Assembly: GCA_964638035.1 (NCBI GenBank)
Contig: CAZWXD010000015.1
Coordinates: 1-64,000 of the forward strand
Direction: 5' to 3'
DNA: 64,000 nucleotides
Source of the DNA: JAGGAG01 sp964638035
GTDB lineage: Bacteria; Gemmatimonadota; Gemmatimonadetes; Gemmatimonadales; GWC2-71-9
Shown here: positions 17,859 to 25,989 of the stretch, piece by piece
How the letters are laid out: each line of letters opens with the position of its first letter
Numbering within the stretch: the first letter of the stretch is position 1
Made by a program: the position numbers and the translations under genes
Notes under the pieces: model-generated
What the model saw: only the letters and a program-made list of their open reading frames with translations
Told to the model about the DNA's origin: nothing
Databases searched by the model: none

Positions 17859-18260
17859 CTACGACCCTGCCGTGGGTCCGCGGCCCCGGTGGGCCACGCC
17901 CACGTTGACAATGCGCCAGGCGTCGCCCTCGCGCCGGAAGACAAAGTGCTCCAGCACGTCCGACTGGCTGCCCCTGCCGGGCAGCCGCGCCGTGACCCAT
18001 GCTGCCGCCAGGTCTCCTTCCTGCCGGAGGTCGAGGCGCACCACCCGGAGCATGCCCGGATCGGGATCGCCCGATGGATCGGTGATCTGGGACCGATGGT
18101 AGGCGTAGATGAGGTTCTGGATCTCGACCTGGTCGCGCCGGCTCCCGGTGGGCGTGCGGTCTTCAATGGTGCACGCACCCACCACCAGCAGCCCGGCGAG
18201 CCACGCTCGCCGGGCCAGGGATGGTCCACCGGCCCATGCCGCCGGCATCAATGAGCGCAT
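17859..18260 (-). CDS. Small lipoprotein, possibly NTF2/SnoaL-like
   Basis: A 133-residue protein with a lipoprotein signal (LAGLLVVGAC lipobox) and a C-terminal stretch (VLEHFVFRREGDAWRIVNVGVAH) that reads like the last strands of an NTF2/SnoaL-like cone fold. It ends 4 bases before the PAS kinase start, so it is co-transcribed with the two-kinase cluster and could be an exported sensor or accessory component. No firm family assignment. Confidence 0.7.
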   Translation of the reverse strand: MRSLMPAAWAGGPSLARRAWLAGLLVVGACTIEDRTPTGSRRDQVEIQNLIYAYHRSQITDPSGDPDPGMLRVVRLDLRQEGDLAAAWVTARLPGRGSQSDVLEHFVFRREGDAWRIVNVGVAHRGRGPTAGS

Positions 18261-18285
18261 AGGCCCGTTGGCGAAGGGTGACCGG

Positions 18286-18891
18286 CTACTTGCCGTATCG
18301 CTTCCCGACTTCGGTCCAGTTGACCACGTTCCACCACGCGGCGACGTAGTCCGGTCGGCGGTTCTGGTACTTGAGGTAATAGGCGTGCTCCCACACGTCG
18401 CAGCCGAGGATGGCCGTGCGGCCCTCCATGATCGGCGAATCCTGGTTGGGGGTGCTCTCGATGGTGAGCGCGCCCTTTGCGTCGGTCACGAGCCAGCCCC
18501 ACCCGCTCCCGAAGCGGCTCCCGCAGGCCTTCTGGAACTGTTCCTTGAATGGCGCCAGCCCGCCGAAGGCCTTGCCGATGGCATCGGCGAGCTTGCCCTC
18601 CGGCTCGCGCGCGCCGCCCGGCGCCATGACCTCCCAGAAAAGGGTGTGGTTCCAGTGCCCGCCGCCATTGTTGCGGACGGCGGTCCGGATGGCCTCGGGC
18701 ACCGCAGCCAGGTTGCCGATCAGGGCATCGAGCCCCCTGGCCTGCAGGGCCGGGTGGGCCTCCAGGGCGGCGTTGAGGTTGTTGACGTACGCGGCATGGT
18801 GCTTGTCGTGGTGGATCCGCATGGTCTGCTCGTCAATATGCGGTTCCAGCGCGGTGTAGTCGTAGGGAAGTGGCGGAAGCGTGAAGGACAT
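18286..18891 (-). CDS. sodA: Superoxide dismutase, Mn/Fe family (probably Mn)
   Basis: Disproportionates superoxide. The metal ligands are H27 (MRIHHDKHH), H82 (GGHWNHTLFW), D165 and H169 (DVWEHAYYLKYQNRR). The GSGWGWL and NQDSPIMEG segments favour the manganese form, though cambialistic use cannot be excluded. No signal peptide, so cytosolic; 201 residues is normal. The frame extends upstream to 18987 but homology starts at MSFTLPPLPYDY, so ATG 18891 is used. Confidence 0.96.
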   Translation of the reverse strand: MSFTLPPLPYDYTALEPHIDEQTMRIHHDKHHAAYVNNLNAALEAHPALQARGLDALIGNLAAVPEAIRTAVRNNGGGHWNHTLFWEVMAPGGAREPEGKLADAIGKAFGGLAPFKEQFQKACGSRFGSGWGWLVTDAKGALTIESTPNQDSPIMEGRTAILGCDVWEHAYYLKYQNRRPDYVAAWWNVVNWTEVGKRYGK

Positions 18892-18963
18892 GGTCAGTTT
18901 CCTCGAAAAGTGGTCGAGCGCCACAATATGAGGCACCCGCCGAGGGTGGTCAACGTGTTGACA

Positions 18964-18992
18964 TTGAACCATCTTCGCTCGTTGCATACACT
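18964..18992 (+). promoter_or_regulatory. Candidate sigma-70-type promoter for the 72-aa protein/DUF411 pair
   Basis: TTGAAC (18964-18969), a 17-base spacer and TACACT (18987-18992) give 4/6 matches in each box at ideal spacing. Transcription would begin near 19000, leaving a 25-base leader that contains the GGAGG of the 72-residue gene. Confidence 0.5.
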
Positions 18993-19024
18993 TCGGGCCC
19001 GAATCCGACCCGACTGGAGGAGCG

Positions 19025-19243
19025 ATGGCCCGCTACCAGGCGCGACTCAAGCCCGAGCACCGGCTTCGATATCCCGACCTCAACCTCGGTGCGTGGTATG
19101 ACGTGGTCCCGCTCTTCCCGGGCCTCCGCCAGCGCCGCCTCAACTTCGTGGGCGATCGCGTGGCTCGGCTTCGCGTGTCGGGTGACTTCAAGGAAGTGCT
19201 GTCTGAACACCTGGAGTTCCGGGAGGGTGCCGATGCGTCCTGA
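19025..19243 (+). CDS. Small protein of unknown function (72 aa)
   Basis: A basic, soluble-looking 72-residue protein (MARYQARLKPEHRLRYPDLN at the N-terminus) with a good ribosome site (GGAGG, 4 bases before the ATG) and a promoter-like sequence upstream. Its stop codon lies inside the start of the DUF411 gene, an 11-base overlap, so the two are translationally linked. I do not recognise a domain. Because of the coupling and expression signals it is probably real. Confidence 0.65.
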   Translation: MARYQARLKPEHRLRYPDLNLGAWYDVVPLFPGLRQRRLNFVGDRVARLRVSGDFKEVLSEHLEFREGADAS

Positions 19244-19688
19244 GCGACTTGCCACGTTCCTCGGGTTGGCCGCCATCGTGGCCGTGGCCGCTGGCGCCGC
19301 GGCGCCCCATGCAGCCCCCCCGGTGACGGTCACGGTCTACAAGTCGCCGAGCTGCGGCTGCTGCAGCAAGTGGGTGGACCACATGCGCAGGAACGGGTTC
19401 ACCGTCACGGTGCACGATGTCGAGGATGTGGCCCCGATGAAGCGCGAGGTGGGGGTGCCCGGATCGCTCGAGTCCTGTCACACGGCCATCGTCGATGGCT
19501 ACGTGATCGAGGGCCACGTGCCGGCCGCCGACGTGCGCCGCCTCCTCGCCGAACGGCCCAAGGTGGTCGGCCTGTCGGTGCCGGGGATGGTGACCGGCTC
19601 GCCCGGCATGGAGGGTGGCACGGCCGAGGCCTACGACGTGGTGGCGTTCGACGCCAGGGCTGGCACGTCCGTCTTCGCGAAGCACTGA
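19233..19688 (+). CDS. DUF411 family exported metal-binding protein
   Basis: A 151-residue protein with an N-terminal signal (LATFLGLAAIVAVAAGAAAP). The family core is complete: YKSPSCGCCSKWVDHMRRNG, CHTAIVDGYVIEGHVPAADV and GLSVPGMVTGSPGMEG. DUF411 proteins are thioredoxin-like and usually occur with copper-handling genes; the Cys cluster and Met-rich PGM motifs would bind Cu(I). Start ATG 19233 is preceded by GGGAGG. Its 3' end overlaps the convergent membrane-protein gene by 58 bp. Confidence 0.88.
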   Translation: MRPERLATFLGLAAIVAVAAGAAAPHAAPPVTVTVYKSPSCGCCSKWVDHMRRNGFTVTVHDVEDVAPMKREVGVPGSLESCHTAIVDGYVIEGHVPAADVRRLLAERPKVVGLSVPGMVTGSPGMEGGTAEAYDVVAFDARAGTSVFAKH

Positions 19689-20833
19689 GGAAACCGGAGC
19701 AGGAGCACGGTGGCCGCGATGACCATCGCCACGCTGTAGGTCACCTCGACCTGCAGGGTGGCCACAAGGCCGGCGGCGGCCGCGCCCGCGGCCACCAGCG
19801 CCAGGAGCGCCCCGGCCCGCCGCGGCAGCGGATCGGCGGGCACGGGCAGCACAAGCACCGCCGCCAGGATCGACAGGACAACCCCACCCCACGCGGCACC
19901 GTGGCCCATCCCCACGACCACGATGAACAACCCCAGGGCGGCAGCAAACGAGGCGGGCCTTCCCCGTGCTGCCGCCACGGCACATGCCAGCACGAGCCAC
20001 CCCGCCATGAGTGCCCGCCAATGCACCACGCCATCAGGCACGGCTGGCTGCACCACGTGCAGCACGAATGCGGTGGCCACCGGGGCCAGGAGCGCGGCTG
20101 GTTCATCCCGACCAAACGGGAGGACCCCCGCGGTCACGAGTGCGGCCAGGAGGAGCAGGCCCGCGACGATCATGGAGGCATACGGGCTGAAGGGAACGAG
20201 CGGCAGCGCCCGGATACCCAGTCCCACGGGGCCCGCCACCACGAGGGCCAGGACCACCGCTGGCAGCAGGAACGTCGCGGCCAGCACGGCGCGCATGCGC
20301 CACCGGCACCAGGCCAGCAGCAGGACCATGGCGATCGCGATCACCACGAGGTGCCTGAAGAACATCGCCGTGACGCCCAGCAGCACGACGCCGGTCCACA
20401 CCCTGGGCGGAAGGGGTGCAGTCGCGGCACGGACTGCAGGCACCACCAGCCGGCTCGCTCCGAACAGCACCAGGGCCGCCCCCACGCCGATCACCAGGGC
20501 ACCGACCGGGAGGCCGCCGGCACGCGCCGACAGGAACGCCACGGCACCAGTGACCAGGAGGACCGGCAACGCACGCAGGCGTACGCCCGCGCGCATGGCG
20601 AGGACGGCCGCGGTCACCATGAGCAGGAGCCCGGTGGCCAGGATGGCCCCGTTGACCAGGAGGAAGCGGGCATCGGCGGTGGGGTGCGACGCGAGGACCT
20701 GCTCCCGTGCGGCGAGCGCCAGCACCACCGGCGCCACGCCGAGGAGCCCCACGCGGCGCGCCGGTGGATGGGCCAGCAGGAGCGTCACCGCCACCAGGAG
20801 TATCGCAACCGCGGGAGCGTTGAGGACGGGCAT
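19631..20833 (-). CDS. Polytopic membrane protein of unknown function
   Basis: A 400-residue, extremely hydrophobic protein with about 12-13 predicted membrane segments and short, arginine-containing loops. It has no motif I recognise. It is convergent with the DUF411 gene, overlapping its last 58 bp, and divergent from the MFS exporter gene. Codon use looks like its neighbours, so it is probably native. A wholly membrane-embedded protein of this kind could be a transporter or a lipid-carrier enzyme; neither is supported by a motif. Confidence 0.75.
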   Translation of the reverse strand: MPVLNAPAVAILLVAVTLLLAHPPARRVGLLGVAPVVLALAAREQVLASHPTADARFLLVNGAILATGLLLMVTAAVLAMRAGVRLRALPVLLVTGAVAFLSARAGGLPVGALVIGVGAALVLFGASRLVVPAVRAATAPLPPRVWTGVVLLGVTAMFFRHLVVIAIAMVLLLAWCRWRMRAVLAATFLLPAVVLALVVAGPVGLGIRALPLVPFSPYASMIVAGLLLLAALVTAGVLPFGRDEPAALLAPVATAFVLHVVQPAVPDGVVHWRALMAGWLVLACAVAAARGRPASFAAALGLFIVVVGMGHGAAWGGVVLSILAAVLVLPVPADPLPRRAGALLALVAAGAAAAGLVATLQVEVTYSVAMVIAATVLLLRFPQCFAKTDVPALASNATTS

Positions 20834-20913
20834 CGGTCCAAGTCTAGCACGCCCGTATAGGTTGCGTGGACTCCCGCACCGGTGAGACGCGCCCTGCCCA
20901 GCACAAGCGCCTG

Positions 20914-22302
20914 ATGGACCGCAACCCCTGGAAGACGCTCGCGTGCGTGGTGACCGCCGTGTTCATGGTCATCCTCGACACGACGGCCGTGAACGTGGCG
21001 TTTCCCACGCTGCAGCGGGAGTATGGCGCGTCGCTGCAGGCCTCCCAGTGGATCGTGAGCCTGTATGTGCTGGTGCTGGGCATCACCACGCCGCTGGCGG
21101 GCTGGCTCGCCGACCGCTTCGGGCTCCGCCGCATGTTCCTGCTGGGCATCGTGCTCTTCACCACCGGCTCGGCGCTCTGTGGCCTGGCGCCGTCGCTGCC
21201 GTTCCTCATCGCGGCGCGCGCCATCCAGGCCATCGGCGGCGGGATCACCCAGCCAGCCGGAAGCGCCCTGCTCTTCCGGGCGTTCCCACCGGGTGAGATC
21301 GGGCGCGCCTTCGGGGTCTTCGGCATGGCGCTCCTGGTGGGCCCCGCCCTCGGCCCCGTGCTGGGCGGCCTGCTGGTAGACATGGGCCACTGGCGCTGGA
21401 TCTTCTTCATCAATGTCCCGTTTGGCTGCGCCGCCTTCCTCGCGGGCCGGCGCTGGCTCGCCGAGTGGCACCGGCCGGAAACGCCGTCGCTCGACCGCCT
21501 GGGCCTGCTGCTCTCCACCATCGGGTTCGGTGCCATCCTCCTCGCGGCAGCCTCGGTGCGGGGCCACGGGCTCACCTCGCCGATGGTGACCGGCACGTTC
21601 GCCGTCGGCATCGGCGCCCTCGTGACCCTCTGGATCGTGGAGCATCGCTCCACGGCACCGCTCTTCGACGTGGACCTGCTGCAGAACCCCGTCTTCCTCA
21701 CCGCCAACCTGGTGGGCTACGTGGGCGTGGTGGGCCTCTTTGCCGCGCAGTTCCTGCTCCCGCTCTTCCTCGAGGCGATCCGGAACCTCTCGCCGGGACA
21801 GGTGGGCCTCGTCCTCCTGGCCCAGCCCGTTGCCGGCGCCATCGCGTCGCCCATCACCGGTCGGCTCTACGATCGCATCGGCCCGCGGATCCTGGCGACC
21901 ATCGGGTTCTTCCTCCTGGCCATCAGCACCTGGCAGCTGGTGCACCTCACAGCCACCAGCAGCCTCGCACACATCCGGTTCATCCTGGTGCTGCGGGGGC
22001 TGGCGTTCGGCATGACCATCCAGACCACGTTCACCACCGCACTCGGCACGGTCGGGCGTGACCGGGTGGCACGGGCCTCGGCGTTCGTGAGCGCCACGCG
22101 GTTCAGCATCCAGGCCGTGTCGATCGCGGTGCTGAGCGCGGTGGTGGGTGGGGGCCTTGCGGGCAGGTACACCCTGCCCGGGTTCGCCACCGCCTATGCG
22201 GTGACCTTCGTGTTCAGCGTGGCGGCCTGCCTGCTCGCCATGCGCCTGCCGGGGTGGCCGGGCCGGTGGGCGGGTCGGGAAGGCATGCAGCCAACCTCCT
22301 GA
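20914..22302 (+). CDS. MFS transporter, DHA2 (EmrB/QacA) family
   Basis: Drug/proton antiporter of the inner membrane, 462 residues, with about 14 hydrophobic segments. The DHA2 signature is clear: MVILDTTAVNVAFPTLQ in helix 1, WLADRFGLRR between helices 2 and 3 (MFS motif A), and GPALGPVLGGLL in helix 5 (motif C). ATG 20914 is chosen because the protein then begins with the usual short MDRNPW tail; a GTG at 20866 would add 16 polar residues. No EmrA-like adaptor is adjacent, so the substrate is unknown. Confidence 0.9.
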   Translation: MDRNPWKTLACVVTAVFMVILDTTAVNVAFPTLQREYGASLQASQWIVSLYVLVLGITTPLAGWLADRFGLRRMFLLGIVLFTTGSALCGLAPSLPFLIAARAIQAIGGGITQPAGSALLFRAFPPGEIGRAFGVFGMALLVGPALGPVLGGLLVDMGHWRWIFFINVPFGCAAFLAGRRWLAEWHRPETPSLDRLGLLLSTIGFGAILLAAASVRGHGLTSPMVTGTFAVGIGALVTLWIVEHRSTAPLFDVDLLQNPVFLTANLVGYVGVVGLFAAQFLLPLFLEAIRNLSPGQVGLVLLAQPVAGAIASPITGRLYDRIGPRILATIGFFLLAISTWQLVHLTATSSLAHIRFILVLRGLAFGMTIQTTFTTALGTVGRDRVARASAFVSATRFSIQAVSIAVLSAVVGGGLAGRYTLPGFATAYAVTFVFSVAACLLAMRLPGWPGRWAGREGMQPTS

Positions 22303-22322
22303 CGCCATGACGCCTTGGCGTC
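22299..22322. repeat. Short octamer repeat at the end of the MFS gene
   Basis: Three consecutive octamers, CTGACGCC, ATGACGCC and TTGGCGTC, begin in the MFS stop codon and fill the gap to the convergent barrel gene. They belong to the same 8-bp family as the long arrays at 54.3 and 61.3 kb. Confidence 0.5.
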
Positions 22323-22333
22323 GTGGAGCACCC

Positions 22334-24859
22334 TCAGAACGCCCACCCTCCCTGCACATACAGCCGCGCCCGGTCTTCCGACACGGCATACGCCGCGGTC
22401 ACGGTGCTCCGGCGCGAGAGGAAGGCGAGCCAGATGCCACCGCCGGCCGCGCCGTGCCAGCGATCGGACGACTCGCCGTCCAGGAAGACCCGGCCCACGT
22501 CGCCCAGCCCGAACAAACCCAGCTCGCCGGGCACGACCACGAAGAACCGGGTGAGCGCGAAGCGCAGTTCGGCGCTCCCGAACAGTGCCGCATCACCGGC
22601 GAAGCGCCGCTCCCGCCCCAGCCGCACCGTGCTCGTCCCGCCGATGTACGCCGCGTCCTGGTAGATGTAGTCGCCGAAGGTCTGCTGCCCGCCGGCGCGA
22701 AGGGCCAGCACCGGGCTCCCGGCGATCGCCGGGCTCAGGTAGGTGCTCACGGCGCCATGGACCTCGCCATAGGTGGATTGCACGTCCCAGAGGCCGGGCC
22801 GCACGGTCCCACCGAGCTCCACCAGCACGCCGCGCCGCGGATAGCCCGGCAGGTCGCGCGTATCGAGGACGTAGCTCGCCATCAGGCCCGCACGGCCGAA
22901 CTTCCCCGAGCCGTAGGGCCGCACCGAGTCAATGAACCGGTCAGCAGTGAACTTGGTGCTCGACCAGGTGACGATCGGCCCCACCGACACGAGCCCTCGT
23001 CCCGCTGGCAGGTTCAGCGTCACCGCAGCCTGCAGGTCGTTCTCGCGGACCCGGTAGAACTCGTCCGGCTGGTCTGCGGTGGTCTCATTGCCCAGGCCGT
23101 GGAAGCGAAGCACCTCGATGCCTGACGCGATGGCATGCACGCCCACCCACGGACCGCGCACCTCCGCGCGGAAGTCGCCCTTGTACTCCAGCTTGAAGGT
23201 CTGGGCATCGGTGGCATACGCGGCGCGCACGAGGTGGCGCGAGGCCCAGGGCTGCTGGCGGAAGCCGTAGTCGGTGATGAGGACACCGCCCCCCGCGAGC
23301 AGGCCGACATCCGGGCCATACGAACCCCATACCACCGGCAGGCTCTGGCTCCCCCAGTCGCGGGGCGGGAGCCTCGGGGGTTCCGGCGTCCATTCCGGCG
23401 GGACCGGCTTGTGCCGCACCTTCGCGGCTGGCACCGGGGTGAGGCCATCGGTGTCGTAGAGGCGGGCGCGGGCGCCCTGCTCCAGCGCCACGGCGTCGCT
23501 GCCCTTGCCGCCAATCACGCGGAGCGTGAAAGGCGTGCGGCCCTTCACGTCCACCGAGTCTGCCCCGCCATTGAGGTAGATCCGCACCTCGCCCGTCTCG
23601 CCCCCACGGAACACCCGGGAGAACCAGGGTGCGGCGCCGGGCTCGCGCCGGGCAATCGTGACGCGGCTCGCGCGCTCACCGGCCGGCTCGACCACCACCA
23701 GGTCGTCCTCGTCGGTGGCCTGCACGTCGGCTTCCCGTGCCAGGAGCCGGTAGTAGTCGCGAGCCGCGTCGGGGAGCCGGTCACGGCGTGACTTGAGGGC
23801 ATTGGCGAGGCGCGCCGAGTCGAGCGGGAGGAAGGCGGCCGGCATGCGGGCCACCGCATGCTCGATCACGCTGTCGGTGAAGGCGCGCTGCAGTCCTGTC
23901 GCGGCCCGTTCCCACACGGGCCACTCCAGGGCCACCAGGAAGCGCCGGTCCAGCTCGCGCCCGTTCCAGGTGAGCCCCACCATGGCCGGATACTTCGGGC
24001 CGAAGTTCACCAACTGCGGTGCCTGGGCGCGTGCCACCAGGAGGAGCAGCCCGTCGAACCGCACGAACGCCTGGTCGCGGTCGCGCGGGATTGGCACCCA
24101 GGTCCGGGGCGCGGCGGAGTCCCAGGTGGCCCATCGCCACTGGTCGCGGTGGCGGTCCCAGTCGCCGATGAACACGTCCACCAGGCGCGCGTGCAGCAGC
24201 CGCTCCGCGTCCACCCGGTCCTTCGTGCCCTTCTCGATTCGCGTGAAGAGGTTGTCGCTGCTGATGACGCGCACCGACCCGGGCACCACCAGGTCATCGG
24301 GGCCCTCGTCCGGCCGCTCCTCGAAGAGGCCCAGCATCCCGGCGTAGTCGGCAAAGGTGTCGAGCGGCGCGTCCGGCGGGACCTGCACCAGCCGCGGCGT
24401 GGCGCGGGGCAGCCCGGCAGCCTTCACCAGCGGTGCTGCCACCACCGCCCCGGCGGGATGGGCAGAGCTGATCTGGTCCTGCACGATGCGCTGGGCAATG
24501 GTGCCATGCAGCTCGGGCGGCAGCAGGGACTTCGGGTCCTTGTCCACCGACCGCACAACGTACTCGTGGCCGTCCTTCCCCTTGAACCGCAGGCAGCGCG
24601 TCTGCTGCCCGCCGCACCGCTGGGTGGGGGTCAGGCCCCCCGCCACGTGGGCGAGGTCGAGCACCTCGACCTCGATGGGTGTCGCCCAGAGGTCACGATA
24701 GTGGTCGCCGAAGAAGATGCGGTGCAGCCACCCGGTGTCGTAGTGGGCACCAGGCGTAACGCGTACCGTGGCCGTGCCCGCGTCCTGTGCCAGGACGGGC
24801 GCCACCACGAGGACCATGCATGTGAGGCCTGCCGCAACACCCGCTAGTGCTCCAGCCAT
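22334..24859 (-). CDS. Omp85/BamA-like outer-membrane barrel fused to an N-terminal kinase-like domain
   Basis: An 841-residue exported protein. A signal peptide (to about residue 24, ending VLAQ) is followed by a domain of about 350 residues and a C-terminal 16-strand-type barrel (about 500-841: VGLLAGGGVLITDYG, PGYPRRGVLVELGG, FGSAELRF, terminal F) of the BamA/TamA surface-antigen type. No POTRA repeats are evident. The N-terminal domain has FKGKDGHEYVVRSVDKDP (93-109), GDWDRHRDQW (232-241) and PIPRDRDQAF (256-265). This order, including a DRHxxQ loop and a later Asp-x-Asp, resembles the catalytic loop and metal site of PI4K/HipA/CotH-type kinases; that reading is inference. It is the last gene of a five-gene operon and overlaps the metallophosphoesterase gene by 16 bp. 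Some Bacteroidota proteins fuse a metallophosphoesterase to Omp85 (family knowledge, recalled). Confidence 0.85.
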   Translation of the reverse strand: MAGALAGVAAGLTCMVLVVAPVLAQDAGTATVRVTPGAHYDTGWLHRIFFGDHYRDLWATPIEVEVLDLAHVAGGLTPTQRCGGQQTRCLRFKGKDGHEYVVRSVDKDPKSLLPPELHGTIAQRIVQDQISSAHPAGAVVAAPLVKAAGLPRATPRLVQVPPDAPLDTFADYAGMLGLFEERPDEGPDDLVVPGSVRVISSDNLFTRIEKGTKDRVDAERLLHARLVDVFIGDWDRHRDQWRWATWDSAAPRTWVPIPRDRDQAFVRFDGLLLLVARAQAPQLVNFGPKYPAMVGLTWNGRELDRRFLVALEWPVWERAATGLQRAFTDSVIEHAVARMPAAFLPLDSARLANALKSRRDRLPDAARDYYRLLAREADVQATDEDDLVVVEPAGERASRVTIARREPGAAPWFSRVFRGGETGEVRIYLNGGADSVDVKGRTPFTLRVIGGKGSDAVALEQGARARLYDTDGLTPVPAAKVRHKPVPPEWTPEPPRLPPRDWGSQSLPVVWGSYGPDVGLLAGGGVLITDYGFRQQPWASRHLVRAAYATDAQTFKLEYKGDFRAEVRGPWVGVHAIASGIEVLRFHGLGNETTADQPDEFYRVRENDLQAAVTLNLPAGRGLVSVGPIVTWSSTKFTADRFIDSVRPYGSGKFGRAGLMASYVLDTRDLPGYPRRGVLVELGGTVRPGLWDVQSTYGEVHGAVSTYLSPAIAGSPVLALRAGGQQTFGDYIYQDAAYIGGTSTVRLGRERRFAGDAALFGSAELRFALTRFFVVVPGELGLFGLGDVGRVFLDGESSDRWHGAAGGGIWLAFLSRRSTVTAAYAVSEDRARLYVQGGWAF

Positions 24860-25989
24860 TCGGAATGCACCTCGGTGCCCGAGCCACCTGCATCCACCGT
24901 CACCACGGCCAGCCGAATCCGCCCATCGGTCGCAACATCGAGCCGCATGAAGCCCGAGGCGGAGATGGCCACCTTCGTCCCCGGCTGCGAGGTCACGGGA
25001 TCCACGTGCCCGTAGTACCCGCCGCCGCTTATGAGTTGCGTCCTGGCGGGTCCGGAGTCAATGACCTGCAGGCTGTGGTCGTGCCCCGAGGCATAGATCC
25101 GGGGGGGATGCGCGGCGAAGGCGGCCCCGAGGGAGTCGCGGAAGGTCCGGTACTTCCCCCCGGCGAAATCCTGGTCGGTGATGCCCGACGTCCGGGCGAT
25201 GGGGTAAGCCGAGCCGATGACCGGGAGGGGGAGCCAGAGCCACGATACCAGGTGGCGGAGCGGAAAGATGTGGTCCTTCCAGTCGAAGAAGCCCCCATGC
25301 TCACCGCCGCTCACCAGGGGGTGATGGCCCGCCACGACGACGACGCGGCTGCCAGCGGAGCCGAGCGCCTCGCCAATGGCGTGGTATGCGAGGCCGCCGG
25401 GCGGGGTGCAGGCCGTGTCCGGTCGCTCGCTGGACTGGAGCCACCACTGCGTGTCGAGCAGCACCAGCCGGAGGTGCGCACTGGCATCCACCACTTCGGG
25501 GCCGGGGCACCCCTGGTTGGGCACCTGCACCACACGTCCTGCCCCGGCGGAGTCGACGAGGAAGTCGGCGCGGCGCACCGCATCCAGCCCGCCCTGCCGT
25601 CCGCGGCGCCAGTCGTGGTTGCCGGGAAGGAGATAGCCCCGGGCGCCTGCGTTGCGCACCAGCTCCACCTGTGCCATGAGCCGACGCTTCGCCTCGGGAT
25701 ACGAGGGGTCGCCCGGGTCGGGGATGCCCAGGGGATAGGCGTTGTCCCCAAGGAAGAGCACGACGCTGCGCTCGGGGCGCTTCCGCAACTCACGATCCAG
25801 GGCCATGAGCACCGGCTCGCCGCCGGCGCGAGGTTCGCCTGCATCACCCACGAGGAAGAGCGAAGTCTCGAGGCTGGCTGCAACAGCCGGGGGCGCCGGG
25901 GGAGTCCCCGGGAGCACGTGTCCTGCACACCCCGAGGCGACCAGCAGGAGCATGCCGCCCGCGGCGGCGCGCACGGCACTACGAGGCAC
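24844..25989 (-). CDS. Calcineurin-like metallophosphoesterase, lipoprotein
   Basis: A 381-residue phosphoesterase anchored by a lipoprotein signal (LLLVASGC, Cys21). All metal-site blocks are present: GDAG (D49), GDN (D82-N83), GNHD (N124-H125-D126), GHHPL and SGHDH. It resembles purple-acid/TRAP-like phosphatases (LFLVGDAG...LGDNAYP). It starts at a GTG overlapping the previous stop by 11 bp and ends 16 bp inside the barrel gene, so both products are likely made together and both act at the envelope. The substrate is unknown; a phosphoryl group added by the partner's kinase-like domain is a speculative possibility. Confidence 0.92.
   Translation of the reverse strand: MPRSAVRAAAGGMLLLVASGCAGHVLPGTPPAPPAVAASLETSLFLVGDAGEPRAGGEPVLMALDRELRKRPERSVVLFLGDNAYPLGIPDPGDPSYPEAKRRLMAQVELVRNAGARGYLLPGNHDWRRGRQGGLDAVRRADFLVDSAGAGRVVQVPNQGCPGPEVVDASAHLRLVLLDTQWWLQSSERPDTACTPPGGLAYHAIGEALGSAGSRVVVVAGHHPLVSGGEHGGFFDWKDHIFPLRHLVSWLWLPLPVIGSAYPIARTSGITDQDFAGGKYRTFRDSLGAAFAAHPPRIYASGHDHSLQVIDSGPARTQLISGGGYYGHVDPVTSQPGTKVAISASGFMRLDVATDGRIRLAVVTVDAGGSGTEVHSEWLEH

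Noticed and set aside
18958..18992. TTGACA at 18958 as the -35 box of the promoter with TACACT
   Set aside because: The spacer would be 23 bp; TTGAAC at 18964 gives 17 bp and is preferred.
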